Positions 28,022 to 36,745 of a DNA stretch of 64,000 nucleotides are shown piece after piece. Positions within the stretch are counted from its first letter, which is position 1; each line of letters begins with the position of its first letter. The notes below the pieces were generated by a model. It saw only the letters and a list, made by a program, of their open reading frames with translations. It was not told the DNA's origin and did not search any database. A program made the position numbers and the translations under genes. The DNA is from JANJWP01 sp964482035 (GTDB lineage Bacteria; Patescibacteriota; Gracilibacteria; BD1-5; UBA2023), in NCBI GenBank assembly GCA_964482035.1, contig CAYZVC010000001.1, forward strand, positions 186,001 through 250,000, given 5' to 3'.

Positions 28022-28111
28022 GTGGGCAGGTTATCCAGCCTCACTCTTCGTGTTTCACGACCGAAAAGCAATGGGCTTGTCTGGCGACAACGGATGACCT
28101 GCCCACTTTTT
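28022..28111 (+). ncRNA. structured RNA candidate with cloverleaf-like fold and T-run
   Basis: A 15-bp outer stem joins GTGGGCAGGTTATCC (28022-28036) and GGATGACCTGCCCAC (28092-28106) with one G-U pair. Inside are an AGCC/GGCT stem enclosing a CGTG-TTT-CACG hairpin, and a TGTC-TGGC-GACA hairpin. TTTTT follows directly. A multi-branched fold ending in a U-run, 67 bases before the exported-protein gene at 28178, could be a free small RNA or a leader with conditional termination. Confidence 0.5.
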
Positions 28112-28177
28112 CTTTCGAAAACTCCCAACTCGGGAGGGCGGTTCCGGCTGTCCTCCTTATTTTTTTGTTCCATCGCC

Positions 28178-28951
28178 ATGGTTAGAAGGAAAAACAAGTT
28201 TCGGACCGCCATCGCGGTTTCGTGAGCGCTCCTGCTCGTTCCGGTCGGATCCGTTTCCGCCGCCGGGAAGTTCTCCGCCGCCGCTGCGTTGACGCAATGA
28301 CCGAAAGCCTCGGTCCAATACGGGAAGGAAGTCATAGACGCGCTGAACGTCTCGCCGTCTTCCTGCGACAAGGCGCTCAATACAGGAAACGGCGGCGAAA
28401 TCTTCCATTTCTCTTCGTGCGGATTCCCGGACGCAAACGCTCCGGCTTTCCAAGCGGACAACGAACTCCTGAACCTCTGGCAGGTCGGCCGCGAGGACGT
28501 GCGCGCCGAAATCACGAACAAGGCCAAATTCGGCATCTACTCGTCGCTTTTCCAAGCGATGGAAAATTCCTACGAGGTGGACAACCCGGGAACCGCCCAT
28601 TCGGACGGCTACGCGTGGCAGGACGCCGAGATCGGGAAGATGAAGAAGGGCGTCGCGGAAGCGCACCTCTTCCCGCAAACCGGAAAATACAAGGCGAACG
28701 CCTTCGATTTCCTCTGGAGGACTCCGGAAATGGGCCCCAAGGCCTACTACACGGACGTGCAGAAGGAGGCTTTCCAGAAATTCGAAAAATCGGCCCTCAC
28801 GCTCGTCGAACGCCTTTCGAAGGTGAAGGATGCCAAAACGCGTGGAAAACTCCGCAAAGCCCTCGAAATTACCCTCAAAGACCCGAAGAAACGGACGGGG
28901 AACGACCAGTACCTGCTCCAGATGATCGCCCTACGGGCGGTTTCGGAGTAG
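28178..28951 (+). CDS. exported protein of unknown function (accessory cluster 1)
   Basis: A protein of 257 residues from ATG 28178 to TAG, with two TGA-Gly codons near its start. A signal peptide (FRTAIAVSGALLLVPVGSVSA) precedes a mature domain with a Cys pair (SSCDKALN, FSSCGFPD), an aromatic central part (SDGYAWQDAEIGKMKKG, FDFLWRTPEMG) and a helical Lys-rich C-terminus. No family recognised. It is the first gene of a plus-strand run of five genes (to 31230), four of them exported. Confidence 0.65.
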
Positions 28952-29050
28952 GCGTTGAGTTCGGAATTCCGGCACCGCCGTCTCGCGAAGTTCGATTTTT
29001 ATCTCCGGCCCGCCCCATCGGCGGACCGAAATCCGTTAACGAACCCACTT

Positions 29051-29569
29051 ATGAAATTCAAATCGGCAATCTCCGCGGCTACCGCGTGCGCCATCCTCAC
29101 CGCATCCGGAATGGCTTCCGCGGCCCCCGTGGTCCAAAACGTCAGCGTCACCGGCGTCGGCATCAACCTCAACGGAATCGTCCTCAACCTGAACGAGGTG
29201 ATTTCCGGAATGGCTTCCGCCACCAAATCGGTCGTGAAAAGCGCCGTTTCCAAAAACGCGTATACGACGGCCCGGATCCAGATCCGCGACGACTTCGAGG
29301 CGATGTCGCAATACGTAAGGAACGTCAGGACCGCGTATCGGCAGACTTCGGACGCTTCCGTCAAACAGGCGATCCTCGTGAAGTCGTCCACGGAAATCGT
29401 GAATTACTGCGAAGGCCAGAAAAAGCTCGAAGCGGCCCTTTGGAAGGCGTACGCGAAGGACAACGCTTCCAGATTTCCGACGGGTTTCGAAAAGCCCGGA
29501 CTCGTCTTCACGGGTAAGAATTGCCGCGATTACGCCGCGAGGACCCTGAAGAACAGCGTTTTGAAATAA
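29051..29569 (+). CDS. exported protein of unknown function (accessory cluster 2)
   Basis: A protein of 172 residues. The ATG at 29051 gives a clear signal peptide (KSAISAATACAILTASGMASA); earlier in-frame starts lack one. The mature part begins with a Val/Asn/Ile-rich stretch (VQNVSVTGVGINLNGIVLNL), then turns helical and has two Cys (VNYCEG, KNCRDY). No TGA. No family recognised. Confidence 0.65.
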   Translation: MKFKSAISAATACAILTASGMASAAPVVQNVSVTGVGINLNGIVLNLNEVISGMASATKSVVKSAVSKNAYTTARIQIRDDFEAMSQYVRNVRTAYRQTSDASVKQAILVKSSTEIVNYCEGQKKLEAALWKAYAKDNASRFPTGFEKPGLVFTGKNCRDYAARTLKNSVLK

Positions 29570-29598
29570 CCCACTTTAACGTAGCCCGACACCGAAAT

Positions 29599-29874
29599 AT
29601 GAAAACCCTCATCATCATGGCGAAACGGGAAAATAACAAAAGCTTCGGCCGCGTCGCGGCGGAAGAGCTTTCCCTTGCCTACTCCTGCACCGCTCCTTAC
29701 GAAATCAGCGCGTCCAACAACGGTTCCCCGAACGTCTTGGTATTGCGTTGAATCTGCATCCCTCCGGACGCGAACGTGCTCATCCCGTTCCGCGATTGGT
29801 CCGCGAAATACTGGAAGGACCTCAACCTGAACGAATGGTTCTCGTTCTACTACGGAGACGTCGAGAAGATATAA
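29599..29874 (+). CDS. small protein of unknown function (accessory cluster 3)
   Basis: A protein of 91 residues, ATG 29599 to TAA 29872-29874, with one TGA-Gly (29749). It has no signal peptide. The C-terminal half is aromatic (FRDWSAKYWKDLNLNEWFSF). No family recognised. It sits between exported-protein genes with 30 and 52 base gaps. Confidence 0.55.
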
Positions 29875-29925
29875 TCCGTATCCGTTAGGAAGCCGCCGGA
29901 TCTAAGCGCCGTTATCCACGCCCTC

Positions 29926-30483
29926 ATGAAACCGTCCCGCCGTTTCCCGTCCGCCGTTTCCCGGGCATTGTCTTCGGCTTCCGTCCTTTGGTTCGCCGCG
30001 ATTGCCGTACCCGTTTCCGCTAACTTCGCCGAATTCCCCCCGTCGGAATGAACGGTCGCGGACGAGCTCGAATTCCGGACGTCCGAGCTGGCCGGCTGCC
30101 ATCAGAAGGCGCGTTGCGCGTTCCTCAGGGCGTACGTCGGATACCTCGGCGAACGGGTCCGCACCCTGACGGAATCCGTCGATCCGCTCGCGTACCTGTC
30201 GAAATATCCACGGGAAACCGAGGCCCGCGTCAGGGATTACAAGGATTCGATAGAATACGAATTCGATACCCGGTTCGCCGCGGGATTGGACGATTGGCGA
30301 CGGAGGAACGTCTCGGATGGGGCCGATAACCCTTACGAGGATTACGCGACCCACGACGCGCTGCCGAAACTCCTCCGGGAATACCGCGTCGCCCGCGCTC
30401 CCGACGAGAAGGCCTCGCTTGAGGCGGGCATCCGCTACCTCCTCTCTGACATAACGCTGCTGTCGCGGCGGTGCGTGCGGTAG
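29926..30483 (+). CDS. exported protein of unknown function (accessory cluster 4)
   Basis: A protein of 185 residues, ATG 29926 to TAG, with one TGA-Gly around codon 42. A Ser/Ala-rich signal peptide (ASVLWFAAIAVPVSA) precedes a helical, Arg-rich mature part with two close Cys (AGCHQKARCAF). A repeated acidic-aromatic pattern (YKDSIEYEFDTRF, NPYEDYATHDALP) suggests helical hairpins. No family recognised. Confidence 0.6.
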
Positions 30484-30525
30484 CGGGCACGGCAGGAAGA
30501 ACCATTACCCCATTACGACGGAAAC

Positions 30526-31230
30526 ATGAACAAATCCATAGCCGCCCTGCTCGCAGCCGTCCTGCTCGTCGGGACGGTTTCGCCGACTTGCGCCGCCCCT
30601 CCGTACGACATCGACAAGGTGAATGTTCCGAGAACGGGCGGGGAAGAGAAGGCCGCCCCTTCGATATATCGGAAGTTCAAGGGGATCGAGACGTACGTCA
30701 ATACGGATCCGATGTTCACCTTCTACGCGCGGTACAACGCCGGACAGGCGACGGCCGCCGAGAAGAAGGCCTTCTACTCTTGGCCCAAGGCCGTACGGGA
30801 ACGGTACCTTGTCGATTCCAAATGGTTGGCCGGCACCAGATGGAGGATAGAACTGTACGGCCGCGTTGGGGAAAGGGCTTGGGCCAACAAGATGGCCGTA
30901 GCTAAAGGGGAAGAGAAGCCGTTCGAGTTCATCAAGCGGGAATACGGGAAGGACTCGTACGATTGGATAGCGGCGAACAAGCCCGCGCTCGACGCGAAGT
31001 TCTCCGCATACGTCGAAGGCGAACGGGACAAGCTCCGCGAATGACTCCTGAAATCCGACCATTCGACCCCCGAATTCGAACGGATACCGACGTATTGAGT
31101 CTACGCGTATTCGATGGGGCTCGTCAAATTGGAAGCGATGAAGCGGTCCGGTTCCTCGGCGAAGCGGAAGGCCATGGTGGACTATTTCGAATACCTGCTC
31201 ATCACCGACGGGCGGCTCTACTTCAAGTAG
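30526..31230 (+). CDS. exported protein of unknown function (accessory cluster 5)
   Basis: A protein of 234 residues, ATG 30526 to TAG 31228-31230; the frame continues through TGA-Gly at 31042 and 31096. A signal peptide with a Cys near its end (LLVGTVSPTCA) precedes a basic, aromatic mature part (FYARYNAGQATAAEKKAFY, KPFEFIKREYGKDSYDWI) and a C-terminal VDYFEYLLITDGRLYFK. If the Cys is lipidated it would be surface-tethered, but the site is not a good lipobox. No family recognised. Confidence 0.6.
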
Positions 31231-31384
31231 TCCGGCTGGAGGACGCGTCGCCGCGGCGCGTCCCGCCGTTCCCCGACGCGGTTGCCGACGCCGCGGTAAC
31301 GCGGTTCCGACGAGGCTTCCGACGGTCGCGCGACGCCGTGACGGCATCCGGAGCCTTTATTCGGTAAGTGGTATGGAAGAGGAG

Positions 31385-31407
31385 GGCGCCCCTTGGACGG
31401 GGCGCTT
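31385..31407. terminator. hairpin between convergent genes
   Basis: Stem GCGCCCC/GGGGCGC with a short TTT on the plus strand, between the exported-protein cluster and the convergent ATPase gene. The T-run is weak. The preceding 150 bases (31231-31380) are very GC-rich and hold no gene I can support. Confidence 0.45.
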
Positions 31408-31466
31408 TCCCGTTTCCGGGAAGTTCGCGGGAATCGCCGACGCGCCGACGCGGCGTCGCGCACGGG

Positions 31467-32975
31467 TTAGAACGGGAGCGGTTCGCGTTCCTTCGGCGTC
31501 GCCGGGCGTCCGTCCGCGTCCAATCGCCCGATCCTGATCTTCCTTCACTCGTGCCCGCGTTCGGTCGTGATCCCGTACCCTTCGTCCTTGAGGTTTATCC
31601 GCACCTCGTTCAGGCGTTTCATGAATGTTGACGAGGATTTCGGGAAATACTTGTCCTGTCATTCCAGCTTGGCGATTCTGGAGAGGTTCTTGAAGAGTTC
31701 CGTGGGGGTTCATTCCCAATTCCGCCGCCCTCACGAATCCGTGGCCATGAACCGCACCAGCGACTGCGCCACTATGTCGTCTTCCAGAACGTAGGCGTTC
31801 CGTCACTTCTCGTTCCTCAGGTAGTCCTTCATGAACTGTGGTCCGAACCCTCACAGCGCCTCGGCGATGCGGTGTCACCAAATCGCGAAATCCGCCATCC
31901 TCGGCAGTTCCGCCGGGCGCGTCGGCGAGATAGCCAAGGCGCGGGAGAGCACGTCGAGCATTCACCCGAGGATTTCCGGCTTGGCCTTCCCGAACGCTTC
32001 CCAGAATTCGTCCTCGGTCTTCCTCGCCTCAGGCGGAATCCTCTCCAGCAGTACCGGGATGCTCCGGTCGAGCAGGTCCGGACGGTTCGCCACCTCGTTG
32101 ATCCCGTTCAGGCTGATTGCCCTCCTGAAAGTGAACACCACGTCGTCGTTGTCGGAATACAGTTTCCGCTTCACGTAGCCCTCTCCGGTCACGGCGCGGC
32201 AGAGCGTGTCCGATTGGTCGGCCGTCACGGTCGAGAGGTTGTCGAAGGCTACGAAATACGAACGGTTCAACGCCCGGACCAGCTCTTCGCCGGACGACGG
32301 CATCGACAGGAACGAGGGCGTTCACGGGTCGACGAGCGACTTCACGACCTTCGAGAACGTCGATTTGGAAGAGCCCCTGTCCCCGTGGATGAGGAGGAGC
32401 GGGTGCGGGATGTCCGGCACCAAGAGCGAAATCGCGTACGTCATCACCAGAAGCCGGTCCTCCTTCGGCACCGTGAGGAAATCGAGAAGCTTCCAAGGGC
32501 TGCCTCACGACTTCGGCACCGACTGTTCGCCGGAGAGGCGGTTCCTCCTGAACACCGGTTTGGAATGGGGGACCAAGCCCCATCAGCGTCCCGTCACCCG
32601 GACGCATTTCCAATCCGGCGAGCACAGGTCGTACCAGACGGCTCAGTCCGCGTCCTTGGCGACCCTCAGCTGCGGATCCTCCGCCGGGCCGTCCACCGTG
32701 GTTTCGAAATACCGCAGGGCTTCCTGTACGGACTCCTTCCGGGGCATCTTCCCGTACGTGGCGTAATGCTTCTTGTCCAAGAATTTCGCGAATTCCGAAG
32801 ATTCCAGCGCGACGACTTCCGTATGGTCGCCGTTCCGTACCGCGGCGTACGTCGTCGACATGGCGTCGCGGAAATACGTCGCGCCGTCCTTCGCGCAGGC
32901 GATGACGAGGTCCGTCCCCGACGGTTTCCGTTTCCCGGCCTCCGGCTCCCGTCCCGCTTCGTTGTTTTCTTCCAT
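31467..32975 (-). CDS. replication-type ATPase of a mobile element
   Basis: A protein of 502 residues, ATG 32975 to TAA 31467, with more than a dozen TGA-Gly codons, so invisible under the standard code. The N-terminal 170 residues are charged and may be a remnant primase-like or DNA-binding domain. The ATPase core has Walker A LLIHGDRGSSKSTFS, Walker B-like YFVAFDNLS, a sensor-like ISLNGINEV and an arginine region DLLDRSIPVLLERI. This pattern occurs in phage, plasmid and ICE helicase-like ATPases that pair with primases. It is the best sign that 28-41 kb derives from a replicating mobile element. Confidence 0.7.
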
Positions 32976-33124
32976 GTTCCTCGTGGGTTATACGTCGTAA
33001 GGGGAAGAGGTTTTCCCGCCCCGGTTACCGAGGGCATACCGTACATACGGCGAGATTTTTCAAAAAACCGGAATTTGCGCGAAAACGTCGGGAACGGGAT
33101 TTTCGAAATCCGTGGAAATCCTGC

Positions 33125-33196
33125 TCCGATAAGGAGAACCCGGTTGATTCCGGACTCGGGAAACGGTATGATTCCCACGTCCGAAACCTTATCGGA
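33125..33196. promoter_or_regulatory. inverted repeat in divergent intergenic region
   Basis: TCCGATAAGG (33125-33134) and CCTTATCGGA (33187-33196) form a perfect 10-base dyad around 52 bases, between divergent genes starting at 32975 and 33217. It could be paired operator half-sites or a recombination site. Confidence 0.35.
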
Positions 33197-33216
33197 ACCG
33201 AACGAATCCGCGCAGA

Positions 33217-33420
33217 ATGTTGCAAGAATACGCCCCGATCCTCCGTCTCGTCCTCATTCCCGTCGGAGCCGTAATCGCGGGGTTCCTGCTGGAGAAGTGG
33301 ATCAGGAAAATCGTCGACCTGATGAGGAAGATCGAGGACGCGGTCATCGCCTTCAACAAGGCGTCCGTCCTGATGCTCGCGCTGTACCTCGTGGTGCTCG
33401 CGTACGTGAAACTCGGTTAG
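33217..33420 (+). CDS. small two-helix membrane protein
   Basis: A protein of 67 residues from ATG 33217 to TAG. Two hydrophobic segments (LRLVLIPVGAVIAGFLL and SVLMLALYLVVLAYV) are joined by a basic amphipathic helix (EKWIRKIVDLMRKIEDAV). The form resembles small holin-like or pilus-accessory proteins, but no family is recognised. It heads a plus-strand group of three genes. Confidence 0.55.
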   Translation: MLQEYAPILRLVLIPVGAVIAGFLLEKWIRKIVDLMRKIEDAVIAFNKASVLMLALYLVVLAYVKLG

Positions 33421-33459
33421 GCGCGACGGGAAAGGCTTTAAGGGATAACGATTGGAAAG

Positions 33460-33978
33460 ATGGAAGTGAGAATCGACCGGGATCCGGATTTCAAACCCGA
33501 CGCGAAACGGACCGTCGACATCCGTCCGTTCTTCGAACAGCCTGAGGAGGAAGGCGACGAGGAAGAAGGGGGATTCTGCGACCGGCCTACCGGCCCCGCC
33601 CCCGAGATGGTGGTATCGCCCGCGTACGCGGAGGAAAACCGCAGACGGGCCGCTCTCGAAGAGGAACGCGCCCGGCGGGAACGGGACAAGCCTTTTCGGA
33701 AGGCGTTCGAGGAGTGGTTCCTCGAATTCGCGAAAAACGTCCTCGTCGCCCTCATCGAGGCTTATCAAGCGTACGAACGCCGAGTCCGGCCTTTCGAGAC
33801 GAAGTATGAGGAGAAGCAGCTCTATTATTTAGCAATCTCGTTACCGAATACGGTACGGAACGCCGACGACGTCCTCCTGTATTTCCCCCTGATGAGCAGG
33901 TCCATCCGGTACAAGGTCTTGAAGATGCGGAAGGACACGCTCGCCACGTACCGGAAAATCTACGAGAAACGCCAATAA
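33460..33978 (+). CDS. hypothetical charged protein
   Basis: A protein of 172 residues, ATG 33460 to TAA. The N-terminal third is very acidic (EQPEEEGDEEEGG), the middle is a Glu/Arg coiled coil (AEENRRRAALEEERARRER), and the C-terminal part is helical and basic. Soluble, no signal peptide. No family recognised. It lies between two other small plus-strand genes of the accessory region. Confidence 0.55.
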   Translation: MEVRIDRDPDFKPDAKRTVDIRPFFEQPEEEGDEEEGGFCDRPTGPAPEMVVSPAYAEENRRRAALEEERARRERDKPFRKAFEEWFLEFAKNVLVALIEAYQAYERRVRPFETKYEEKQLYYLAISLPNTVRNADDVLLYFPLMSRSIRYKVLKMRKDTLATYRKIYEKRQ

Positions 33979-33997
33979 TTCCACGATAGCGCGACGT

Positions 33998-34459
33998 ATG
34001 CGGCTTTTTCCTACCGATACCTTCCTGACATATAAGACACGTCTAAAAGGCGATATTTGGCTCCTTTGCTACTGGGACTTGGACAACAGGGGAAGGCCGG
34101 AATGCCTCGGGGAATATGTCCGGGTCGGCAAAGGCGATCCCGTGCCGTTGAAAACCCCCGTCCTCGCCTTCCGTCCCCCGCGGATTTCCGGGACGTATGA
34201 CAAGAGGGAGTTCGCCATCCTTCTGGAAGGCTACGCCGAAGGAAAGCGGCCCTACTTGGACAGGATCGGGAACGTCCTCGCCAAAACCCTCGGCGACGCC
34301 CTTTTAGGAAACGCGCCGTTCAAACCCGCCGAACCCAGAGTCCCGTCTTCCGAAGCCACGGTATCCGACAAGCTCCGCACCCTTGCGTTCCTTTTCCTCT
34401 TACTGTTCTGAAACGGAGGGGAAGAATCCGAAGACGACGGCAGGAAGCGGCCCCCGTAG
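33998..34459 (+). CDS. hypothetical protein with C-terminal hydrophobic segment
   Basis: A protein of 153 residues, ATG 33998 to TAG 34457-34459. A TGA-Gly (34409) directly follows the hydrophobic segment LRTLAFLFLLLF and adds 16 charged residues, so the segment is an internal helix and not the chain end. The N-terminal part is beta-rich (IWLLCYWDLDNRGRP, EYVRVGKGDPVPLKTP). No family recognised. A TTCCGG microsatellite and a terminator follow. Confidence 0.5.
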
Positions 34460-34486
34460 CCCGGAAGGGCGACTGATCGAATGAAA

Positions 34487-34516
34487 TTCCGGTTCCGGTT
34501 CCGGTTCCGGTTCCGG
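34487..34516. repeat. hexanucleotide microsatellite, five units
   Basis: Five exact copies of TTCCGG in an intergenic position between convergent genes. Confidence 0.85.
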
Positions 34517-34573
34517 CGGCGTTCCAACGGACGCGTCGCTCGGTTCCGGTCCGGTGCCAAGCATAGGAAAAAG

Positions 34574-34598
34574 AAAACCCCCGGAAATCGGGGGTTTT
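34574..34598. terminator. bidirectional intrinsic terminator
   Basis: AAAACCCCCG-GAAAT-CGGGGGTTTT between convergent genes ending at 34459 and 34600. Confidence 0.85.
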
Positions 34599-34599
34599 C

Positions 34600-34923
34600 C
34601 TAATATTCCGAGGCCAGCATCACCGTCAGGACCCGGCGGGTTTTGGAAGGGTCGGCGGGATCGTCGCTCAGTCATCGGTATTTTTCGTCGTAGTAGTCGA
34701 TTTTCCAGAAGACTTTTTCTCCCGAATATTCGAACGAACCGAAATCGTGCTCGCCGTGCGGATCGTTGTCGTCCGTGAAGTCCTTGAATTCCCGGACCTT
34801 CGACACGATTTCGTCGACGTCCCGGGGTCCCATCCGGTCGATCCCGTGCGTTATGACGGTGCTCGTTCTGGGAATCTGTTTGCGGTGCGAATCGTTGAGT
34901 TCGCGGACGAGTACGGCGTTCAT
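34600..34923 (-). CDS. hypothetical protein (DUF3768-like)
   Basis: A protein of 107 residues, ATG 34923 to TAG 34600; TGA-Gly at 34672. Features: an N-terminal RELNDSHRKQIP, a run FTDDNDPHGEHDFGSF, then KVFWKIDYYDEKYRGLSDDPAD and a final RRVLTVMLASEY. The phrase NDPHGEHDFG followed by WKIDYYD recalls DUF3768, a family of unknown function on plasmids and mobile elements. It begins a group of small minus-strand genes. Confidence 0.6.
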
Positions 34924-34979
34924 TGTCGGAATGGGTTTAGGACGTTTGCCAAAGACATACGCCCTCCGGTTCCCTCGTT

Positions 34980-35306
34980 TTATCCGGCGGCATACCCGAA
35001 TTCGGCTACGAATTTCCCCACTTCGCCGTCGGGAAGCCAGAGCGAGTTCTTCTCCAGCCATTCCGCCACTTCGGATTCTTCCATCAGGTCGATGCGTTCC
35101 CGTCCGGACCATCCGGCCCGGCCTCCCGCCCAGAACCGCTGGACGCCGAGCCCCCAGACGTAGCGGAAGAGCCTGCCTCCGGGACTCCGGTATATTTCCT
35201 CGGACACGAAGCCGTAGTCTCATTTCCGTTCCCCTCCGCGGGAGAATCCGCCGATGAGGGCGGCGGTTTCGGTGTCGTACAGGAGGGAGTCGATTATCTT
35301 TTTCAT
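34980..35306 (-). CDS. mobile-element-associated small protein, paralogue of 35339
   Basis: A protein of 108 residues, ATG 35306 to TAA, with one TGA-Gly (35220). It begins MKKIIDSLLYDTETAALIGG and has a central YRSPGGRLFRYVWG and a late ESEVAEWLEKNSLWLPDGE. The next gene has the same scheme. Proteins of this type (K-x-YDTE-x-A near the N-terminus, Y-x-[ST]-G-x-F-F in the middle, EWLE near the end) are common hypothetical genes on Gram-positive mobile elements; function unknown. Confidence 0.65.
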
Positions 35307-35338
35307 TTGCGCGCTATTGAATGGGTAAAATGGGTGGG

Positions 35339-35665
35339 TTAGCCTTCGGGGAGTTCCAACACGCTCAGCGCGGAGTCGATTTCCTTGTCGGACAATTGGG
35401 ACGAGTTCGCCTCCAGCCATTCGACGAATTCCGCCTCGGTAAGGAGCCGCATGTGCCGTCCGGGATAGCTCGTCCGGGCTTCGTGGGTGGCGTACTCGGT
35501 CCTCGCCCCTCATTCGGCGAACTCGAAGAACTGTCCGGATTTCGTCCGGTAAACGGCCTTCTCGATATGGTCGAAGTCGCTCGAATCGTACCCGTTTTCG
35601 GAGTACCCGACGATCCGTTCGGCCTTCTCGGTGTCGTAAACTTTTCAATCGATGATTTTTTTCAT
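35339..35665 (-). CDS. mobile-element-associated small protein, paralogue of 34980
   Basis: A protein of 108 residues, ATG 35665 to TAA 35339, with two TGA-Gly. It starts MKKIIDGKVYDTEKAERIVG, continues KAVYRTKSGQFFEFAEGG and ends with EAEFVEWLEANSSQLSDKE. Same length and motif order as the 34980 gene, so a tandem duplication. Function unknown. Confidence 0.65.
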
Positions 35666-35677
35666 GGTCGCGATGGG

Positions 35678-36016
35678 TTATGCGATCGGGAGTTCCTTGA
35701 CGTCCCTGTAAAGTAGTTTCTTCCCCGCTTCGTAGTAGTTCCTCGTCTTTTCGGAGACGACTTTGTACCCGTCTTCCGCAAGGCCCGTAACGATGGGGTC
35801 GTCGATCCGTTCGTCCATCGAATCTATGGCGTACCGTACCGGCTTGCCGCAAAACGTCCCGTTGCCGTCCATCGCCGGAGCGATGGAGAAGACGCGGATT
35901 TCGGACTTCTTGTCCTTCCCTTCGTAATATCCTACGTAGCTGACCTTGAACGATTCGGCCTGCTCGAATTCGAGACCGTAGCCGCAGAGGTCCGAGTATT
36001 TGGAAATGTTCCTCAT
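35678..36016 (-). CDS. hypothetical protein, paralogue of the decayed 36171 gene
   Basis: A protein of 112 residues, ATG 36016 to TAA, no TGA. Its scheme is SFKVSYVGYYEG...VFSIAPAMDG...GKPVRYAIDS...KKLLYRDVKELP. The upstream frame at 36171-36491 matches this scheme. It lies 12 bases upstream of the 35339 gene, in the same direction. Function unknown. Confidence 0.6.
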   Translation of the reverse strand: MRNISKYSDLCGYGLEFEQAESFKVSYVGYYEGKDKKSEIRVFSIAPAMDGNGTFCGKPVRYAIDSMDERIDDPIVTGLAEDGYKVVSEKTRNYYEAGKKLLYRDVKELPIA

Positions 36017-36170
36017 CTTTCGGTGGGGTTATCTTGTAATTCCGTCGTTTTTCCATTTCGACAAAATAGAGATACGGATTGGAATTCCTTTTTTCGGACT
36101 TTTTTAAAATTTCTTTTCCGAGGGGTTCGGGGGTGGGGAGCGCACACTCCCGAACGTCACGGGACGAGTC

Positions 36171-36491
36171 TTAATAGAAGGGCATGTCCTTGATGTCGCG
36201 GTAGAGGAGCCGGCATACCCGACAAGGGCTGGTGAAGTCGACGTGCACCACGTGCCCGTCGCTTTTGAGTTCGGTGCAAAGTTACTGTTCCGATTCTCAA
36301 GTAACAATTAAGCGGATCGGTTGGTAGATGGGGGCTCACGTTTCGCCGCAGGGCAGTAATTCGAAAATCCTTAAGCAACAACCCGAGTTGTCCGATGCGT
36401 ATTGTCCGACGTATGAGATGCGGAACGACCGCGCGTCACGCAATACGTCGAACGGAATGAGCTCCATGTAATTGAAAATGTGTTTTCGCAT
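36171..36491 (-). pseudogene. decayed paralogue of the 35678 gene
   Basis: ATG 36491 begins MRKHIFNYMELIPF, then SFRISYVGQYASD and a C-terminal CRLLYRDIKDMPFY, aligning with the 35678 protein over its length. An in-frame TAA at 36282-36284 (a true stop in code 25) splits it; two TGA codons upstream are Gly. It could make a truncated 69-residue product. A sequencing error at the TAA is possible. Confidence 0.55.
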
Positions 36492-36610
36492 TTTGCGAAG
36501 GGGTTATGGATGGGACTCTAAGACGTCCGAAGTGCACATACGGCTAAAAAACGAAATCGCGGGACTTTTTGAAATTTCTTCAAAATCGCCATTCGTGCCT
36601 CCCTTGAAAA

Positions 36611-36644
36611 AATAGGTACCATTTTACGTAAAGTGGTACCTATT
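36611..36644. repeat. perfect inverted repeat upstream of the tyrosine recombinase
   Basis: AATAGGTACCA and TGGTACCTATT, 11-base arms around 12 bases. The form suits a recombinase core site or operator. A further GGGAATC/GATTCCC pair lies between it and the next dyad. Confidence 0.6.
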
Positions 36645-36706
36645 CCGTGGGAATCCCTTGTTTAAGGCATTCTTGCGCCTTGATTCCCGGAACCCATATG
36701 ATATCA

Positions 36707-36742
36707 TTGGACTTAATGCGATATTTAAGCAGTTAAGTCCAA
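36707..36742. promoter_or_regulatory. dyad overlapping the recombinase translation start
   Basis: TTGGACTTAA (36707-36716) and TTAAGTCCAA (36733-36742) end 3 bases before the recombinase ATG. It could bind the recombinase or fold over its ribosome-binding site. Confidence 0.5.
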
Positions 36743-36745
36743 AGT

